44,326 nucleotides of DNA, taken from positions 1-44,326 of the IMG/VR virus record IMGVR_UViG_3300048908_000117; one strand, given 5' to 3'. Position 1 is the stretch's first letter; each line of letters opens with the position of its first letter. The stretch is from a virus. The notes beneath the pieces are model-generated. The model had not been told where the DNA came from, searched no databases, and saw only the letters and a program-made list of their open reading frames with translations. The position numbers and the translations under genes are program-made. This document shows, piece after piece, positions 7,170 to 15,094 of the stretch.

Positions 7170-7477
7170 CCGCAGCCGAAGCTGCAGCCCTGGCCGCCGC
7201 GGCCGTCGCCGCAGGATCCGCAGCCTACAGCGCCAAGCAAGGCGCCGACGCGCAGCGCCGCGCCGGCCAGCAGGCCATCGCCGCCGCCAAGAGCAACGCC
7301 CAGTCCGCCGACGAGGCGAACAACGCCGCGAACGCGAAGTCGCCCGACGTCAGCGCGCAGCTGCAGGCCAATCTGGCCGCCGGCAAGCAAGGCGCCGCAG
7401 GCACCATGCTCACGGGCCCGGGCGGCGTCGACCCCACCACGCTGACGCTCGGCAAGTCGTCGCTGCTGGGGGGCTGA
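7157..7477 (+). CDS. Small alanine-rich virion-type protein
   Basis: The 106-residue protein starts at ATG 7157 with GAGGAGAA just upstream. A hydrophobic alanine helix (residues about 4-24) is followed by AKQGADAQRRAGQQAIAAAK, a helical pattern also seen in T7 gp14-like internal virion proteins and in the gene at 17476. It overlaps both neighbours, and the portal gene begins at its stop. It is probably a minor head or internal protein. Function is unproven. Confidence 0.6.
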   Translation: MFGLTAAEAAALAAAAVAAGSAAYSAKQGADAQRRAGQQAIAAAKSNAQSADEANNAANAKSPDVSAQLQANLAAGKQGAAGTMLTGPGGVDPTTLTLGKSSLLGG

Positions 7478-9192
7478 TGCGCGAGCAGCAGATCACGACC
7501 CGCGCTGACCTGCTCCGGCGCTGGGGCGAGCTGAAGAACGAGCGCGCGAGCTGGATGCCACATTGGCGCGAGCTCTCGCAGTTCCTGCTGCCCCGCTCGG
7601 GGCGCTACTTCATCCAGGATCGCAACCGCGGCGCGCGGCGCCACAACCAGATCTATGACTCGACCGGGACGCGCTCCGTGCGCGTGCTGGCCGCCGGGAT
7701 GATGTCAGGCATGACCAGCCCGGCCCGGCCGTGGTTTCGCCTGTCGACGCCCGATGCCGACCTGAACAAGCACCAGCCAGTCAAGCTGTGGCTCGCCGCG
7801 TGCACCGATCTCATGCTGTCGGTGTTCAACAAGTCGAACGTCTATCGGGCGCTGCACCAGACCTACGAGGAGCTGGGCGTCTTCGGCACCGCGGCCAAGA
7901 TCATCATGCCCGACTACAAGAACGTCGTGCATCACGCCTCGCTCACGGCCGGCGAATACTGCATCGCGACCGACTTCCGCGGCAACGTGGACACGATCGC
8001 ACGCGAGTTCGAGAAGACCGTGGCCGAAGTCGTCAAGGAGTTTGGCTACCAGAACTGCAGCAAGACGGTGCAGAACCTCTGGGACAACAACACCCTCGGC
8101 GCCTGGGTGCCGATCATCCAGATCATCGAGCCGCGCGCGGACCGCGAACGTGACTTCAAGAGCAAGCTCGCGACCGACATGGCTTGGCGCTCGTGCTACT
8201 TCGAGCAGGGCGCCAACTCCGACGAGTACCTGCTGGACTCAGGCTACAACGAGTTCCCAGGCCTGTGCTCGCGTTGGGCCGTCTCGGGCGGCGACATCTA
8301 CGGCAACTCGCCGGGCATGGAAGCACTGGGCGACGTCAAGCAGCTGCAGCAAGAACAGCTGCGCAAGGCGCAGGCCATCGACTACATGGTCAAGCCGCCG
8401 CTCGTCGCGCCGACCTCCTACAAGAACAACGAGACCGACATGCTGCCCGGCGGCATCACGTTCGGCGACGGCACCGAGAAGATCCAGTCCGCTTTCGAGG
8501 TGCGCCTCGACCTGGGCGCGATGCTGGGCGACATCCAGGATGTGCGCGAGCGCATCAAGTCGTCGTTCTACGCCGACCTGTTCCTCATGCTCAGCGAGCA
8601 GAACGAGACGCGCATGACCGCCACCGAGGTCGCCGAGCGTCACGAGGAAAAGATGCTCATGCTCGGCCCGACCGTCGAGCGCCTGCACAACGAGGAGCTG
8701 AACCCGCTGATCCAGTCGACGTTCGACCGGATGCTGCGCGTGGGCATGCTGCCACCCCCGCCCCAGGAGCTGCACGGCGTGACGCTGCAGGTCGAGTTCA
8801 TCTCGATGCTGGCGCAGGCCCAGCGCGCGATCGGCACCAACTCGATAGACCGGTTCGTCGGCAACCTCGGCCAGATCGCCGCCTTCGCGCCGGGCGTCCT
8901 GGACAAGTTCGACTCCGACGACTGGGCCGACAAGTACAGCGACATGCTGGGCATCTCGCCGTCCCTGATCGTGAGCAACGACAAGGTCGCGCTCATCCGC
9001 CAGGGCCGCGCGCAGCAAGCGCAGGCACAAGCGCAGGCGCAGCAGCAGAACCAGGCCGCAGACACGATCCAGAAGCTGGGTAACGCCTCGACGGCCGACA
9101 ACACGGCGCTCGCGTCGCTGGTCTCGCGCGGCGGCCTGGTGCAGACAGCTCACCCCGCCGGCCCGACCGCCGGCTTCAGCGGATACACCTGA
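7477..9192 (+). CDS. Portal (head-to-tail connecting) protein
   Basis: The 571-residue protein matches podovirus head-tail connectors: N-terminal RADLLRRWGELKNERASWMP, then RSVRVLAAGMMSGMTSPARPWFRL, central YGNSPGMEALGDVKQLQQEQ, and MTATEVAERHEEKMLMLGP. A glutamine/alanine-rich helix (AQQAQAQAQAQQQNQ) near residue 515 resembles the barrel or crown end of portals. It forms the dodecameric ring through which DNA is pumped and to which the tail attaches. Its start overlaps the preceding stop. Confidence 0.92.
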   Translation: MREQQITTRADLLRRWGELKNERASWMPHWRELSQFLLPRSGRYFIQDRNRGARRHNQIYDSTGTRSVRVLAAGMMSGMTSPARPWFRLSTPDADLNKHQPVKLWLAACTDLMLSVFNKSNVYRALHQTYEELGVFGTAAKIIMPDYKNVVHHASLTAGEYCIATDFRGNVDTIAREFEKTVAEVVKEFGYQNCSKTVQNLWDNNTLGAWVPIIQIIEPRADRERDFKSKLATDMAWRSCYFEQGANSDEYLLDSGYNEFPGLCSRWAVSGGDIYGNSPGMEALGDVKQLQQEQLRKAQAIDYMVKPPLVAPTSYKNNETDMLPGGITFGDGTEKIQSAFEVRLDLGAMLGDIQDVRERIKSSFYADLFLMLSEQNETRMTATEVAERHEEKMLMLGPTVERLHNEELNPLIQSTFDRMLRVGMLPPPPQELHGVTLQVEFISMLAQAQRAIGTNSIDRFVGNLGQIAAFAPGVLDKFDSDDWADKYSDMLGISPSLIVSNDKVALIRQGRAQQAQAQAQAQQQNQAADTIQKLGNASTADNTALASLVSRGGLVQTAHPAGPTAGFSGYT

Positions 9193-9193
9193 C

Positions 9194-10861
9194 ATGACAG
9201 GCTACACACGCCACACGCCGATCTACCTCATCGACGCGACGGACACGCCCGTGGGCGTGGTCGACCGGCTGGGGCGCGAGTGGCTGTTTCCGGCCTCGCT
9301 GACAGCTGGCGCCGACGGCGGATCGATCGGCAATCTGGCGTTTGGCCAGTTACTGCACGATTCGACCGACACGCCGATTGGCTACCAGGTCTTCGGCCGC
9401 GAGTTCATCTTCGCGTCGCCATTCACCCCGAACACGACTCGCGGGCTGCGCCAGGCGAAACGACCCCTGCTGCTCTCGGCCGCCGGCGTGCCTCAAGGTC
9501 TGTTCGTGCGCAGCGGGGTTGCGTCGCAGTTCGCGGCACTGCCGGCTGAAGGTGGCACCGTCAGTGGCATCCCGTTCGCGTCCGACCTCGTGGGCCACTT
9601 CGCGGCCGATGCGATCACGCCGCAAACGGACAACACTGCGTTGACCTCGTGGACAGACAGCGTGACCGGACTGGCGCTGACGCAGGCCACCGGCGCCGCG
9701 CAACCGAAGTACCGAACCAACGTCATCGGCGGCCTGCCGGGTGTGCAATGCTCCGGCGCGCAGTGGCTGTCCGGCTCCATCCCGGCGCTGAAGACCGCGA
9801 TGGACACCCGCACGGGCACGGTCTACATCGTCGTCAGCAACACCGCGGCCAAGCCCAACGGCACGGTCTTCGGCAACAGCACTGGCGGCCAGGCGTTCGC
9901 CTTCATGCACACCGGCGCGCTGATCGGTCGCTTTGCCAACGGCACGCAGCTGCAGCTGCCCTACACCTCAGGCGCGAACCTGGTCTGTTTCGGCTCGACC
10001 AGCAGCGCCACGAAGTATTACCCGACGCAAAGTGGCACCGCGCTGGAGCGGGTCTACGTCAACGGCATGTGCAAGTATTCGAACACGACGGCCTGGCCGG
10101 CGACGAATGCTGCGGACGGCCAGTTCACGATCGGCGCGATCAACTCCAGCGGCGCGCTGCCGTTCAGCGGCTACGTCCACGAGGTCTTCTGCTACAACCG
10201 CGTGTTGACGCAAAACGAAATGCTCCAACTGGAGATTTACGTTCGCAACAAGTATTCGACGGCGCCGACCTGGAACGCTGTTTCTTCCATCCCCTGCATG
10301 GACGGCGACTCGATCACCGACGGCGTGGGTGCGACGAACTTGCCGGCTGCCTATCCGTACCTGACGGCGCAGGCGCTGGGGTTGATCCCGGGTCAGTGGA
10401 GCGTCCAGGCTGTCGGTGGCATGACGACCGCGGGCATCACGGCCAAGATCCCCGACTGGAACCAAATCGGCACGCTCACCGGCAAGGTGCCCAAGGTCGC
10501 ATTCTTCGAGTGGTACAACAACCACGTCACGGCGATCTCGGCGGCGCAGTCGTACACGAACATCCAGGCCTACGCGTCCACACTGAAGGCAAACATCACG
10601 ACCGCGCGCCTGGCGGGCGGCACGTCCACGGCCTACAGCGGCGACCCGGATCCGACCGATCGCGATGCGTACAACTCGCTCCTGGACGGCAATCACTCGT
10701 TCTTCGACGCCTACATCCAGCTGCACGCGAACGCGACCATCGGCGTGTCCGGCGCGTATGCCTCGGGCAGCGCTACCTATTGGTCCGACACCGTCCACTT
10801 CAAGGACGCAGGCTACGCCGTGCTCGCCCCACTGATGACTGCAGGCATCAACGCGCTCTGA
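9194..10861 (+). CDS. SGNH/GDSL-type hydrolase with central lectin-like domain, virion-associated
   Basis: The 555-residue protein starts one base after the portal stop. Residues about 1-90 are short beta repeats (TDTPVGVVDRLGREW, TDTPIGYQVFGREF). Residues about 125-345 read as a LamG/concanavalin-like beta sandwich (FTIGAINSSGALPFSGYVHE). The C-terminal part has SGNH catalytic blocks: MDGDSITDG with S373 (block I), EWYNNH with N442/N443 (block III), and DTVHF with D532 and H535 (block V). Such esterases deacetylate carbohydrates, so action on host surface polysaccharide is plausible. It sits between portal and Bbp19-like genes, where relatives usually have no such gene, which suggests an insertion. 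The virion location is inferred from position. Confidence 0.75.
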   Translation: MTGYTRHTPIYLIDATDTPVGVVDRLGREWLFPASLTAGADGGSIGNLAFGQLLHDSTDTPIGYQVFGREFIFASPFTPNTTRGLRQAKRPLLLSAAGVPQGLFVRSGVASQFAALPAEGGTVSGIPFASDLVGHFAADAITPQTDNTALTSWTDSVTGLALTQATGAAQPKYRTNVIGGLPGVQCSGAQWLSGSIPALKTAMDTRTGTVYIVVSNTAAKPNGTVFGNSTGGQAFAFMHTGALIGRFANGTQLQLPYTSGANLVCFGSTSSATKYYPTQSGTALERVYVNGMCKYSNTTAWPATNAADGQFTIGAINSSGALPFSGYVHEVFCYNRVLTQNEMLQLEIYVRNKYSTAPTWNAVSSIPCMDGDSITDGVGATNLPAAYPYLTAQALGLIPGQWSVQAVGGMTTAGITAKIPDWNQIGTLTGKVPKVAFFEWYNNHVTAISAAQSYTNIQAYASTLKANITTARLAGGTSTAYSGDPDPTDRDAYNSLLDGNHSFFDAYIQLHANATIGVSGAYASGSATYWSDTVHFKDAGYAVLAPLMTAGINAL

Positions 10862-10882
10862 TCTTTCAAGCGATTCGAGGCA

Positions 10883-10900
10883 GACCGACGTACATAAGCT
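10883..10900 (+). promoter_or_regulatory. CGTACATAA motif, copy 3 of 5; candidate late promoter
   Basis: CCGACGTACATAAGC with TACATA at 10891-10896, 35 bases before the ATG at 10926, in the 64-base gap after the SGNH gene. It restarts transcription for the capsid genes. Confidence 0.5.
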
Positions 10901-10925
10901 CGGCGCCCGCTTCCACATTCACGGC

Positions 10926-11216
10926 ATGGACACGACCGACGAACTCCACCCCGAGGCGAGCGCGCAGCGCGACGCAGGGAAGGCTGCCGGTCAAGTCGCC
11001 GCGAATGACATCAAGTGGCTGATGGACCAGAAGCAAGGCCGACGCATCATGCGCCGCCTGCTGGCCGAGGCCGGTATCCACCGTACGAGCTTCACCGGCA
11101 ACAGCGAGACGTTCTTCCGCGAAGGCAAGCGTGCCTTCGGCCTGTTCCTCGAGGCCGAGTGCACGCGCCATGCGCCGGAAAACTTCATCGTGATGCTGCA
11201 AGAAGGCATGAAATGA
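10926..11216 (+). CDS. Bbp19-like head morphogenesis protein
   Basis: The 96-residue protein carries the core seen in Bbp19-family proteins of BPP-1-like phages: GRRIMRRLLAEAGIHRTSF, then TGNSETFFREGKRAFGLFL. It has the usual length and usual position, immediately before the scaffold. The role is unproven and assigned to head assembly by context. The stop TGA overlaps the scaffold ATG. Confidence 0.75.
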   Translation: MDTTDELHPEASAQRDAGKAAGQVAANDIKWLMDQKQGRRIMRRLLAEAGIHRTSFTGNSETFFREGKRAFGLFLEAECTRHAPENFIVMLQEGMK

Positions 11217-11878
11217 CCGAACCAGTGCAGGGCGGGGTAGCAGAACCCACCGACGCCGCGCCCGCAGTGAGCGCAGACGCTTCGACCACATCGTTGGTCG
11301 AGACGCCTGCAGTCGAGAAGACTGGCGCAGAGCCGGTTCTGGACGCAGAAGGCAAGCCGGTTGTCGAGCCCAAAGCCGACGATGGCCCGCCCGATACGTA
11401 CGCGGACTTCACACCTCCCGAGGGCGTCCCAGCGCCCGCCGGCGAGCTGATGACGGAGTTCGCGGCATTGGCCAAGGAACTGGGGATGAGCCAGGCGAAA
11501 GCGCAAGACGCGTTCGCTTTGGTCGCCAAGCTCGCCGAGAAGGGTGCCGCCGGTAAGGCAGCGCTCGAGGCGAGCCGCGCCGAGGCAGCGCGCACGGCAG
11601 CGCTCGAGGCAAATGCCCAGGCCGTCCGAAGCGACAAGGAGTTCGGAGGCGAGAAGCTCGCCGAGAACCTCGCCGTCGCCAAGGCCGCCATGGCAGCCAC
11701 GACGACGCCCGCGTTCCGCGAAATGCTCGACAAGAGCGGCCTTGCGAATCACCCGGAAATGATCCGGATGTTCCTCAAGGTCGCGCCGGCGTTCGCCGAG
11801 AGCAAGCACGTGCCGGGCGGCAAGGCCCCCGGCGGCGACAAGCCCGCGGCGAAGGTTCTCTACCCAAACGCAGCATAA
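11213..11878 (+). CDS. Capsid scaffolding protein
   Basis: The 221-residue acidic protein (start MTEPVQGGVAEPTDAAP) has a disordered proline/alanine-rich N-terminus, a long helical middle (ELGMSQAKAQDAFALVAKLA) and a basic tail (GGKAPGGDKPAAKVLYPNAA). This composition and the position directly before the major capsid gene are typical for scaffolds, which guide procapsid assembly and then leave. Start chosen at the ATGA overlap with the preceding gene. Confidence 0.8.
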   Translation: MTEPVQGGVAEPTDAAPAVSADASTTSLVETPAVEKTGAEPVLDAEGKPVVEPKADDGPPDTYADFTPPEGVPAPAGELMTEFAALAKELGMSQAKAQDAFALVAKLAEKGAAGKAALEASRAEAARTAALEANAQAVRSDKEFGGEKLAENLAVAKAAMAATTTPAFREMLDKSGLANHPEMIRMFLKVAPAFAESKHVPGGKAPGGDKPAAKVLYPNAA

Positions 11879-11881
11879 CGG

Positions 11882-11899
11882 CTTTAGCAGCCGATAAAG
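11882..11899. promoter_or_regulatory. Operator-like palindrome just upstream of the major capsid gene
   Basis: CTTTAGC-AGCC-GATAAAG lies in the 31-base gap between scaffold and capsid genes, ending 10 bases before the capsid ATG. No -35 box is apparent. It is the only member of this operator family in the structural region, and could lock capsid expression in the lysogen. Confidence 0.6.
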
Positions 11900-11909
11900 A
11901 AAGACCACC

Positions 11910-12941
11910 ATGGCACTGCTTTCCTCGCTCGCACTCACCCTCGCCGACTGGGCCAAGCGCCTGGATCCGAACGGCCAGGTGCCCGTCATCGCCGAACTGC
12001 TGAACCAGACCAACGAGATCCTCGAGGACGCAATGTTCCTCGAAGGCAACTTGCCCACCGGGCACCGCCTGACGATCCGCACCGGCCTGCCGCAGATCTT
12101 CTACCGCCTGATCAACCAGGGTGTGCCGACCAGCAAGTCGACCACGACCCAGATCGACGAGGCGTGCGGCATCCTCGAAGCGCGCTCGCACGTCGACGTC
12201 GAGCTGGCCAAGCTGAATGGCAACACCGCCGAGTTCCGCCTGTCCGAGGATCGCGCCTTCATCGAAGGCATGAACCAGACGATGGCCGGCGCCATGTTCT
12301 ACGGCAACCCGTCCACCGACCCACGCCAGTTCCTGGGCTTCCAGACCCGCTACAGCTCGCTGACCGCGGGCAACGGCCAGAACATCCTGGACGCCGGCGG
12401 CACGGGCTCGAACAACTGCTCGATCTACCTGGTCGTCTGGGGCGATCAGACGGTGTTCTGCCCGTTCCCGAAGGGTTCGATGGCCGGTCTGCAGCACCAG
12501 GATCTGGGCGAGGACTCGGTGATCGACGGCTCGGGCGCCGCGACGCCGCAGTACTTCCAGGCGCTGCGCACGCTGTACCAGTGGAAGAACGGCTTGGCCG
12601 TCAAGGACTGGCGCTACGTGGTCCGGATCGCGAACATCAACGTCACGGACTTGATCGCCCAGTCCGCGACGCAGGCCTCGACGGCCGCGACCCAGATCAT
12701 CAACCTGATGAGCCGCGCGATCGACCGCGTGCCGAATCTGGCGATGGGCAAGGCGGCCTTCTACGCTAACCGCACCGTCTACTCGCTGTTGCGCGTGGCG
12801 GCCCTCGGCAAGTCGAACGCCGCCCTGTCGATCAGCGATGCGCTGACGCAGTTCGGCACCCCCTACAAGCTGACCAGCTTCCTGGGAGTGCCCCTGCGCA
12901 AGGTCGACCAGTTGCTCAACACCGAGAGCCGCGTGGTCTAA
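11910..12941 (+). CDS. Major capsid protein (Bbp17-like)
   Basis: The 343-residue protein (start MALLSSLALTLADWAKRLDP) shows family features of the BPP-1/podovirus capsid group: EILEDAMFLEGNLPTGHRLT, RTGLPQIFYRLINQGVPTSK, AFIEGMNQTMAGAMFYGN, and C-terminal GVPLRKVDQLLNTES. The fold is expected to be HK97-type. It is preceded by an operator-like palindrome and followed by a hairpin terminator, so it is set apart transcriptionally from its neighbours, in keeping with high expression. Confidence 0.93.
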   Translation: MALLSSLALTLADWAKRLDPNGQVPVIAELLNQTNEILEDAMFLEGNLPTGHRLTIRTGLPQIFYRLINQGVPTSKSTTTQIDEACGILEARSHVDVELAKLNGNTAEFRLSEDRAFIEGMNQTMAGAMFYGNPSTDPRQFLGFQTRYSSLTAGNGQNILDAGGTGSNNCSIYLVVWGDQTVFCPFPKGSMAGLQHQDLGEDSVIDGSGAATPQYFQALRTLYQWKNGLAVKDWRYVVRIANINVTDLIAQSATQASTAATQIINLMSRAIDRVPNLAMGKAAFYANRTVYSLLRVAALGKSNAALSISDALTQFGTPYKLTSFLGVPLRKVDQLLNTESRVV

Positions 12942-12948
12942 GCCTGAC

Positions 12949-12970
12949 GCCCCGCCTCGGCGGGGCTTCT
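12949..12970 (+). terminator. Hairpin terminator after the capsid gene
   Basis: GCCCCGCC (12949-12956), TC, GGCGGGGC (12959-12966) then TTCT. The 8-bp GC stem with a weak T-run suggests partial termination or mRNA 3' end protection. Confidence 0.65.
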
Positions 12971-13005
12971 CGCAAGCTGCCTCCTCATCTTTCAGAAAGC
13001 ACACC

Positions 13006-13497
13006 ATGATCATCGACGCACTTCAGACGCTGTTCGGCTCGGTCTCCGCGGCCGGCGTCATCACCGGCGCGGCCGCCAACGGCGCCGGCAACATCCTGTC
13101 CACCAACACGCTGGACCTGGCGCCGCTGACGCTGGGCGGCAACCAGCCCGGCGACACCGGCGCCGGCAACGACCTGTCGGTCGTGTTCAACGTGCTGACC
13201 GCCCCGACGGCCGGCACCTCGGTGCAGTTCCAGCTGATCCAGGCCGACGACGCCGCGCTGACCTCCAACGTACAGGTCATCAATCAGACCGACGCGATCC
13301 CGATCGCATCGCTGCCGGCCGGCACGCTGGTGCCGCTGGGCTGGGATCCGGCCGCCCCGTACGCTCCGAAGCGCTACTTCGGCGCACGCATCGTCAACGT
13401 GGGCGCCATCGCCACGCTGTCGGTGTTCGCCTCGGTCGTCAAGGATCCGCAGGGCGTGAAGAACATCTACTACAAGTCGGGCTACGCCGTCTCCTGA
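13006..13497 (+). CDS. Capsid cement protein (Bbp16-like)
   Basis: The 163-residue beta-rich protein begins MIIDALQTLFGSVSAAGVIT and contains GAGNDLSVVFNVLTAPTAGT, TSVQFQLIQADDAALTS and PKRYFGARIVNVG, which fits the Bbp16 family of trimeric jellyroll cement proteins that decorate and stabilise BPP-1-like capsids. It follows the major capsid gene as in that group and is flanked by hairpins on both sides. Assignment from the sequence pattern and position. Confidence 0.8.
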   Translation: MIIDALQTLFGSVSAAGVITGAAANGAGNILSTNTLDLAPLTLGGNQPGDTGAGNDLSVVFNVLTAPTAGTSVQFQLIQADDAALTSNVQVINQTDAIPIASLPAGTLVPLGWDPAAPYAPKRYFGARIVNVGAIATLSVFASVVKDPQGVKNIYYKSGYAVS

Positions 13498-13521
13498 TCG
13501 ACGCACGGACACCCCTCAGTC

Positions 13522-13543
13522 AGGCGCCCCCGGGCGCCTTTCT
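13522..13543 (+). terminator. Hairpin terminator after the cement gene
   Basis: AGGCGCCC (13522-13529), CC, GGGCGCCT (13532-13539), then TTTC. Perfect 8-bp stem. Confidence 0.65.
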
Positions 13544-13583
13544 GGGTGACAGAGCCCCAACCCCACACGCAAGGCACGCAACC

Positions 13584-14072
13584 ATGACCGAAGAAACCAG
13601 CACCGCCGTCGCCGAAAAGCGCGAACCCGTCGCCTACACCGTCGTCGAGCGCTCGCTCGTCGGCAACAAGATCTATGAGGCGGGCGAGACCGCCATGTAC
13701 GACGGCCTGCCGGCCGAGAACCTCGCGCCGACGTGCGATGTCGGCAAGGCGCGCTACCAGGAATACCTCGACACCAACAAGGTGCGCGTCGCCAAGATGA
13801 TCGAGATGCACCAGGCTGACGCATCGGGCCTGGGCGATGCCGCCTCCTTCGGCAAGATGTTCCTCGAGGCGCTGGCCAAGTCGAACGAGGAGCACGCCGC
13901 GCAGATGGAAGCGTTCAAGGCGGCCCAGGCCGACATGATCGCCCAGGCCGTCGCCGGCGCCATGGCCGCCGCCTTCCCCAACGGCGTCGGCTCGCCGGCT
14001 GCCTGGACGCCCAAGACCAAGGGCAAGGCCACCAAGGACACCGCTGGCGCGGCGGACGACTCGATCGCCTGA
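13584..14072 (+). CDS. Conserved head-region protein of unknown function
   Basis: The 162-residue protein starts MTEETSTAVAEKREPVAYTV and has a short ordered N-terminal portion (RSLVGNKIYEAGETAMYDGL, then PAENLAP) of a kind found in head modules of several podoviruses. A helical region (ASFGKMFLEALAKSNEEHAA) and a basic tail follow. No enzyme motif is visible. Position between cement and tail genes suggests a minor head or decoration protein. Confidence 0.6.
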   Translation: MTEETSTAVAEKREPVAYTVVERSLVGNKIYEAGETAMYDGLPAENLAPTCDVGKARYQEYLDTNKVRVAKMIEMHQADASGLGDAASFGKMFLEALAKSNEEHAAQMEAFKAAQADMIAQAVAGAMAAAFPNGVGSPAAWTPKTKGKATKDTAGAADDSIA

Positions 14073-14086
14073 CCATGCGGATCCGT

Positions 14087-14102
14087 GCCTGGCTCGCCAG
14101 GC
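14087..14102 (+). terminator. Short hairpin after the 13584-14072 gene
   Basis: GCCTGG (14087-14092), CTCG, CCAGGC (14097-14102), then CCATCCTTCTCT. Third in a series of hairpins separating head genes, and it supports ATG 14135 rather than 14075 as the next start. Confidence 0.45.
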
Positions 14103-14134
14103 CCATCCTTCTCTATCTCGAAAGGCGCATCGCC

Positions 14135-14326
14135 ATGACCAACGACCAGATCCTCGCCCAAGTCAGTTCCATCGCCGCGGGTGTCGCCACGATCGGTGAC
14201 GGCGTGGTCGCCCTGAAGGAGGCTGTCGCGGCCGCCGGCGGCACCAGCCCCGAAGTCGACGCGGCACTGAGCGCGCTCGCGACCAGCGTGCAGAACGTCG
14301 TCTCGATCCTGCCGCCTGCTGCCTGA
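14135..14326 (+). CDS. Small coiled-coil protein of the head/tail region
   Basis: The 63-residue protein (MTNDQILAQVSSIAAGVATI at its start) has heptad-like spacing of valine, isoleucine and alanine consistent with a trimeric coiled coil, then a flexible GGTSPEVD linker and a second helix. An in-frame ATG at 14075 would add 20 residues but would read through the hairpin at 14087-14102; AAAGG precedes 14135. Possibly a minor fibre or capsid decoration. Function unknown. Confidence 0.5.
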   Translation: MTNDQILAQVSSIAAGVATIGDGVVALKEAVAAAGGTSPEVDAALSALATSVQNVVSILPPAA

Positions 14327-14350
14327 TCCGGGCGTCGGGCGATGAACGAA

Positions 14351-14377
14351 CCGGGCGCCACGAGCGCCCGGCTTTCC
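14351..14377 (+). terminator. Hairpin terminator before the tail genes
   Basis: CCGGGCGC (14351-14358), CACGA, GCGCCCGG (14364-14371), then CTTTCC. Fourth hairpin in the head region. Confidence 0.65.
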
Positions 14378-14392
14378 TTGAAAGGGTGACGC

Positions 14393-15094
14393 GTGGCCTC
14401 CGAAGTCGACATCTGCAATCTGGGCTTGAGCCATCTCGGCGACACGGCCAACCTGCAGGCGATCAGTCCGCCGGATGGAAGCGCCCAGGCCGACCATTGC
14501 GCGCGCTGGTACCCCATCGCGCGGGACGAGCTCCTGGAGATGCATGACTGGAGCTGGGCCACGAAGCGCGTCGCGCTGGCGCAGCTGTCCAACCCGATTA
14601 CCGAATGGACGTACTGCTACGCGCAGCCGAATGACCTGCTCTCGGCCATCGCCGTCATGGACCCCAGTGCGACAGACGATTCGAGCGTCGCGGTGCCCGC
14701 ACCGTCGATGGCGTTCTTCGGCTACAGCAACCCAGTCATCAACACCGGCGTCTACACGCCACAGGAGTTCACCTGCGAGGCCGCCGCCGACGGCTCCGAC
14801 GTGCTGTACACCAATCAGGCGAACGCGATCCTGCGCTACATCGCGCGCGTCACCGACACGTCCAAGTTCTCGAGCACGTTCATTCAGGCCCTCGCGGCCT
14901 CGCTCGCCTCGATGCTCGCCGGCCCGGTGATCAAGGGCGAGGCCGGCGAAGCCGCCGCCGCGCGCTGGCGCGAGAAGGCCTTCGGTAGGGACGGCAAGAG
15001 CGGGATGTTCGCCAAGGCCGTGCAGGCGGACGTCGGCAACAAGCACACCAACGTGCGCGAGCGCCACGCGGTCAGCTGGATCAACGCCCGATGA
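14393..15094 (+). CDS. Tail tubular protein A / adaptor (T7 gp11-like)
   Basis: The 233-residue protein starts at GTG (AAAGGG upstream). EVDICNLGLSHLGDTANLQA, then ARWYPIARDELLEMHDWSWA are hallmarks of gp11-type gatekeeper proteins, which join the portal ring to the tail nozzle in podoviruses. Its C-terminal helices (SSTFIQALAASLASMLAGPV) also fit. The stop overlaps the next start by 4 bases. Confidence 0.88.
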   Translation: MASEVDICNLGLSHLGDTANLQAISPPDGSAQADHCARWYPIARDELLEMHDWSWATKRVALAQLSNPITEWTYCYAQPNDLLSAIAVMDPSATDDSSVAVPAPSMAFFGYSNPVINTGVYTPQEFTCEAAADGSDVLYTNQANAILRYIARVTDTSKFSSTFIQALAASLASMLAGPVIKGEAGEAAAARWREKAFGRDGKSGMFAKAVQADVGNKHTNVRERHAVSWINAR

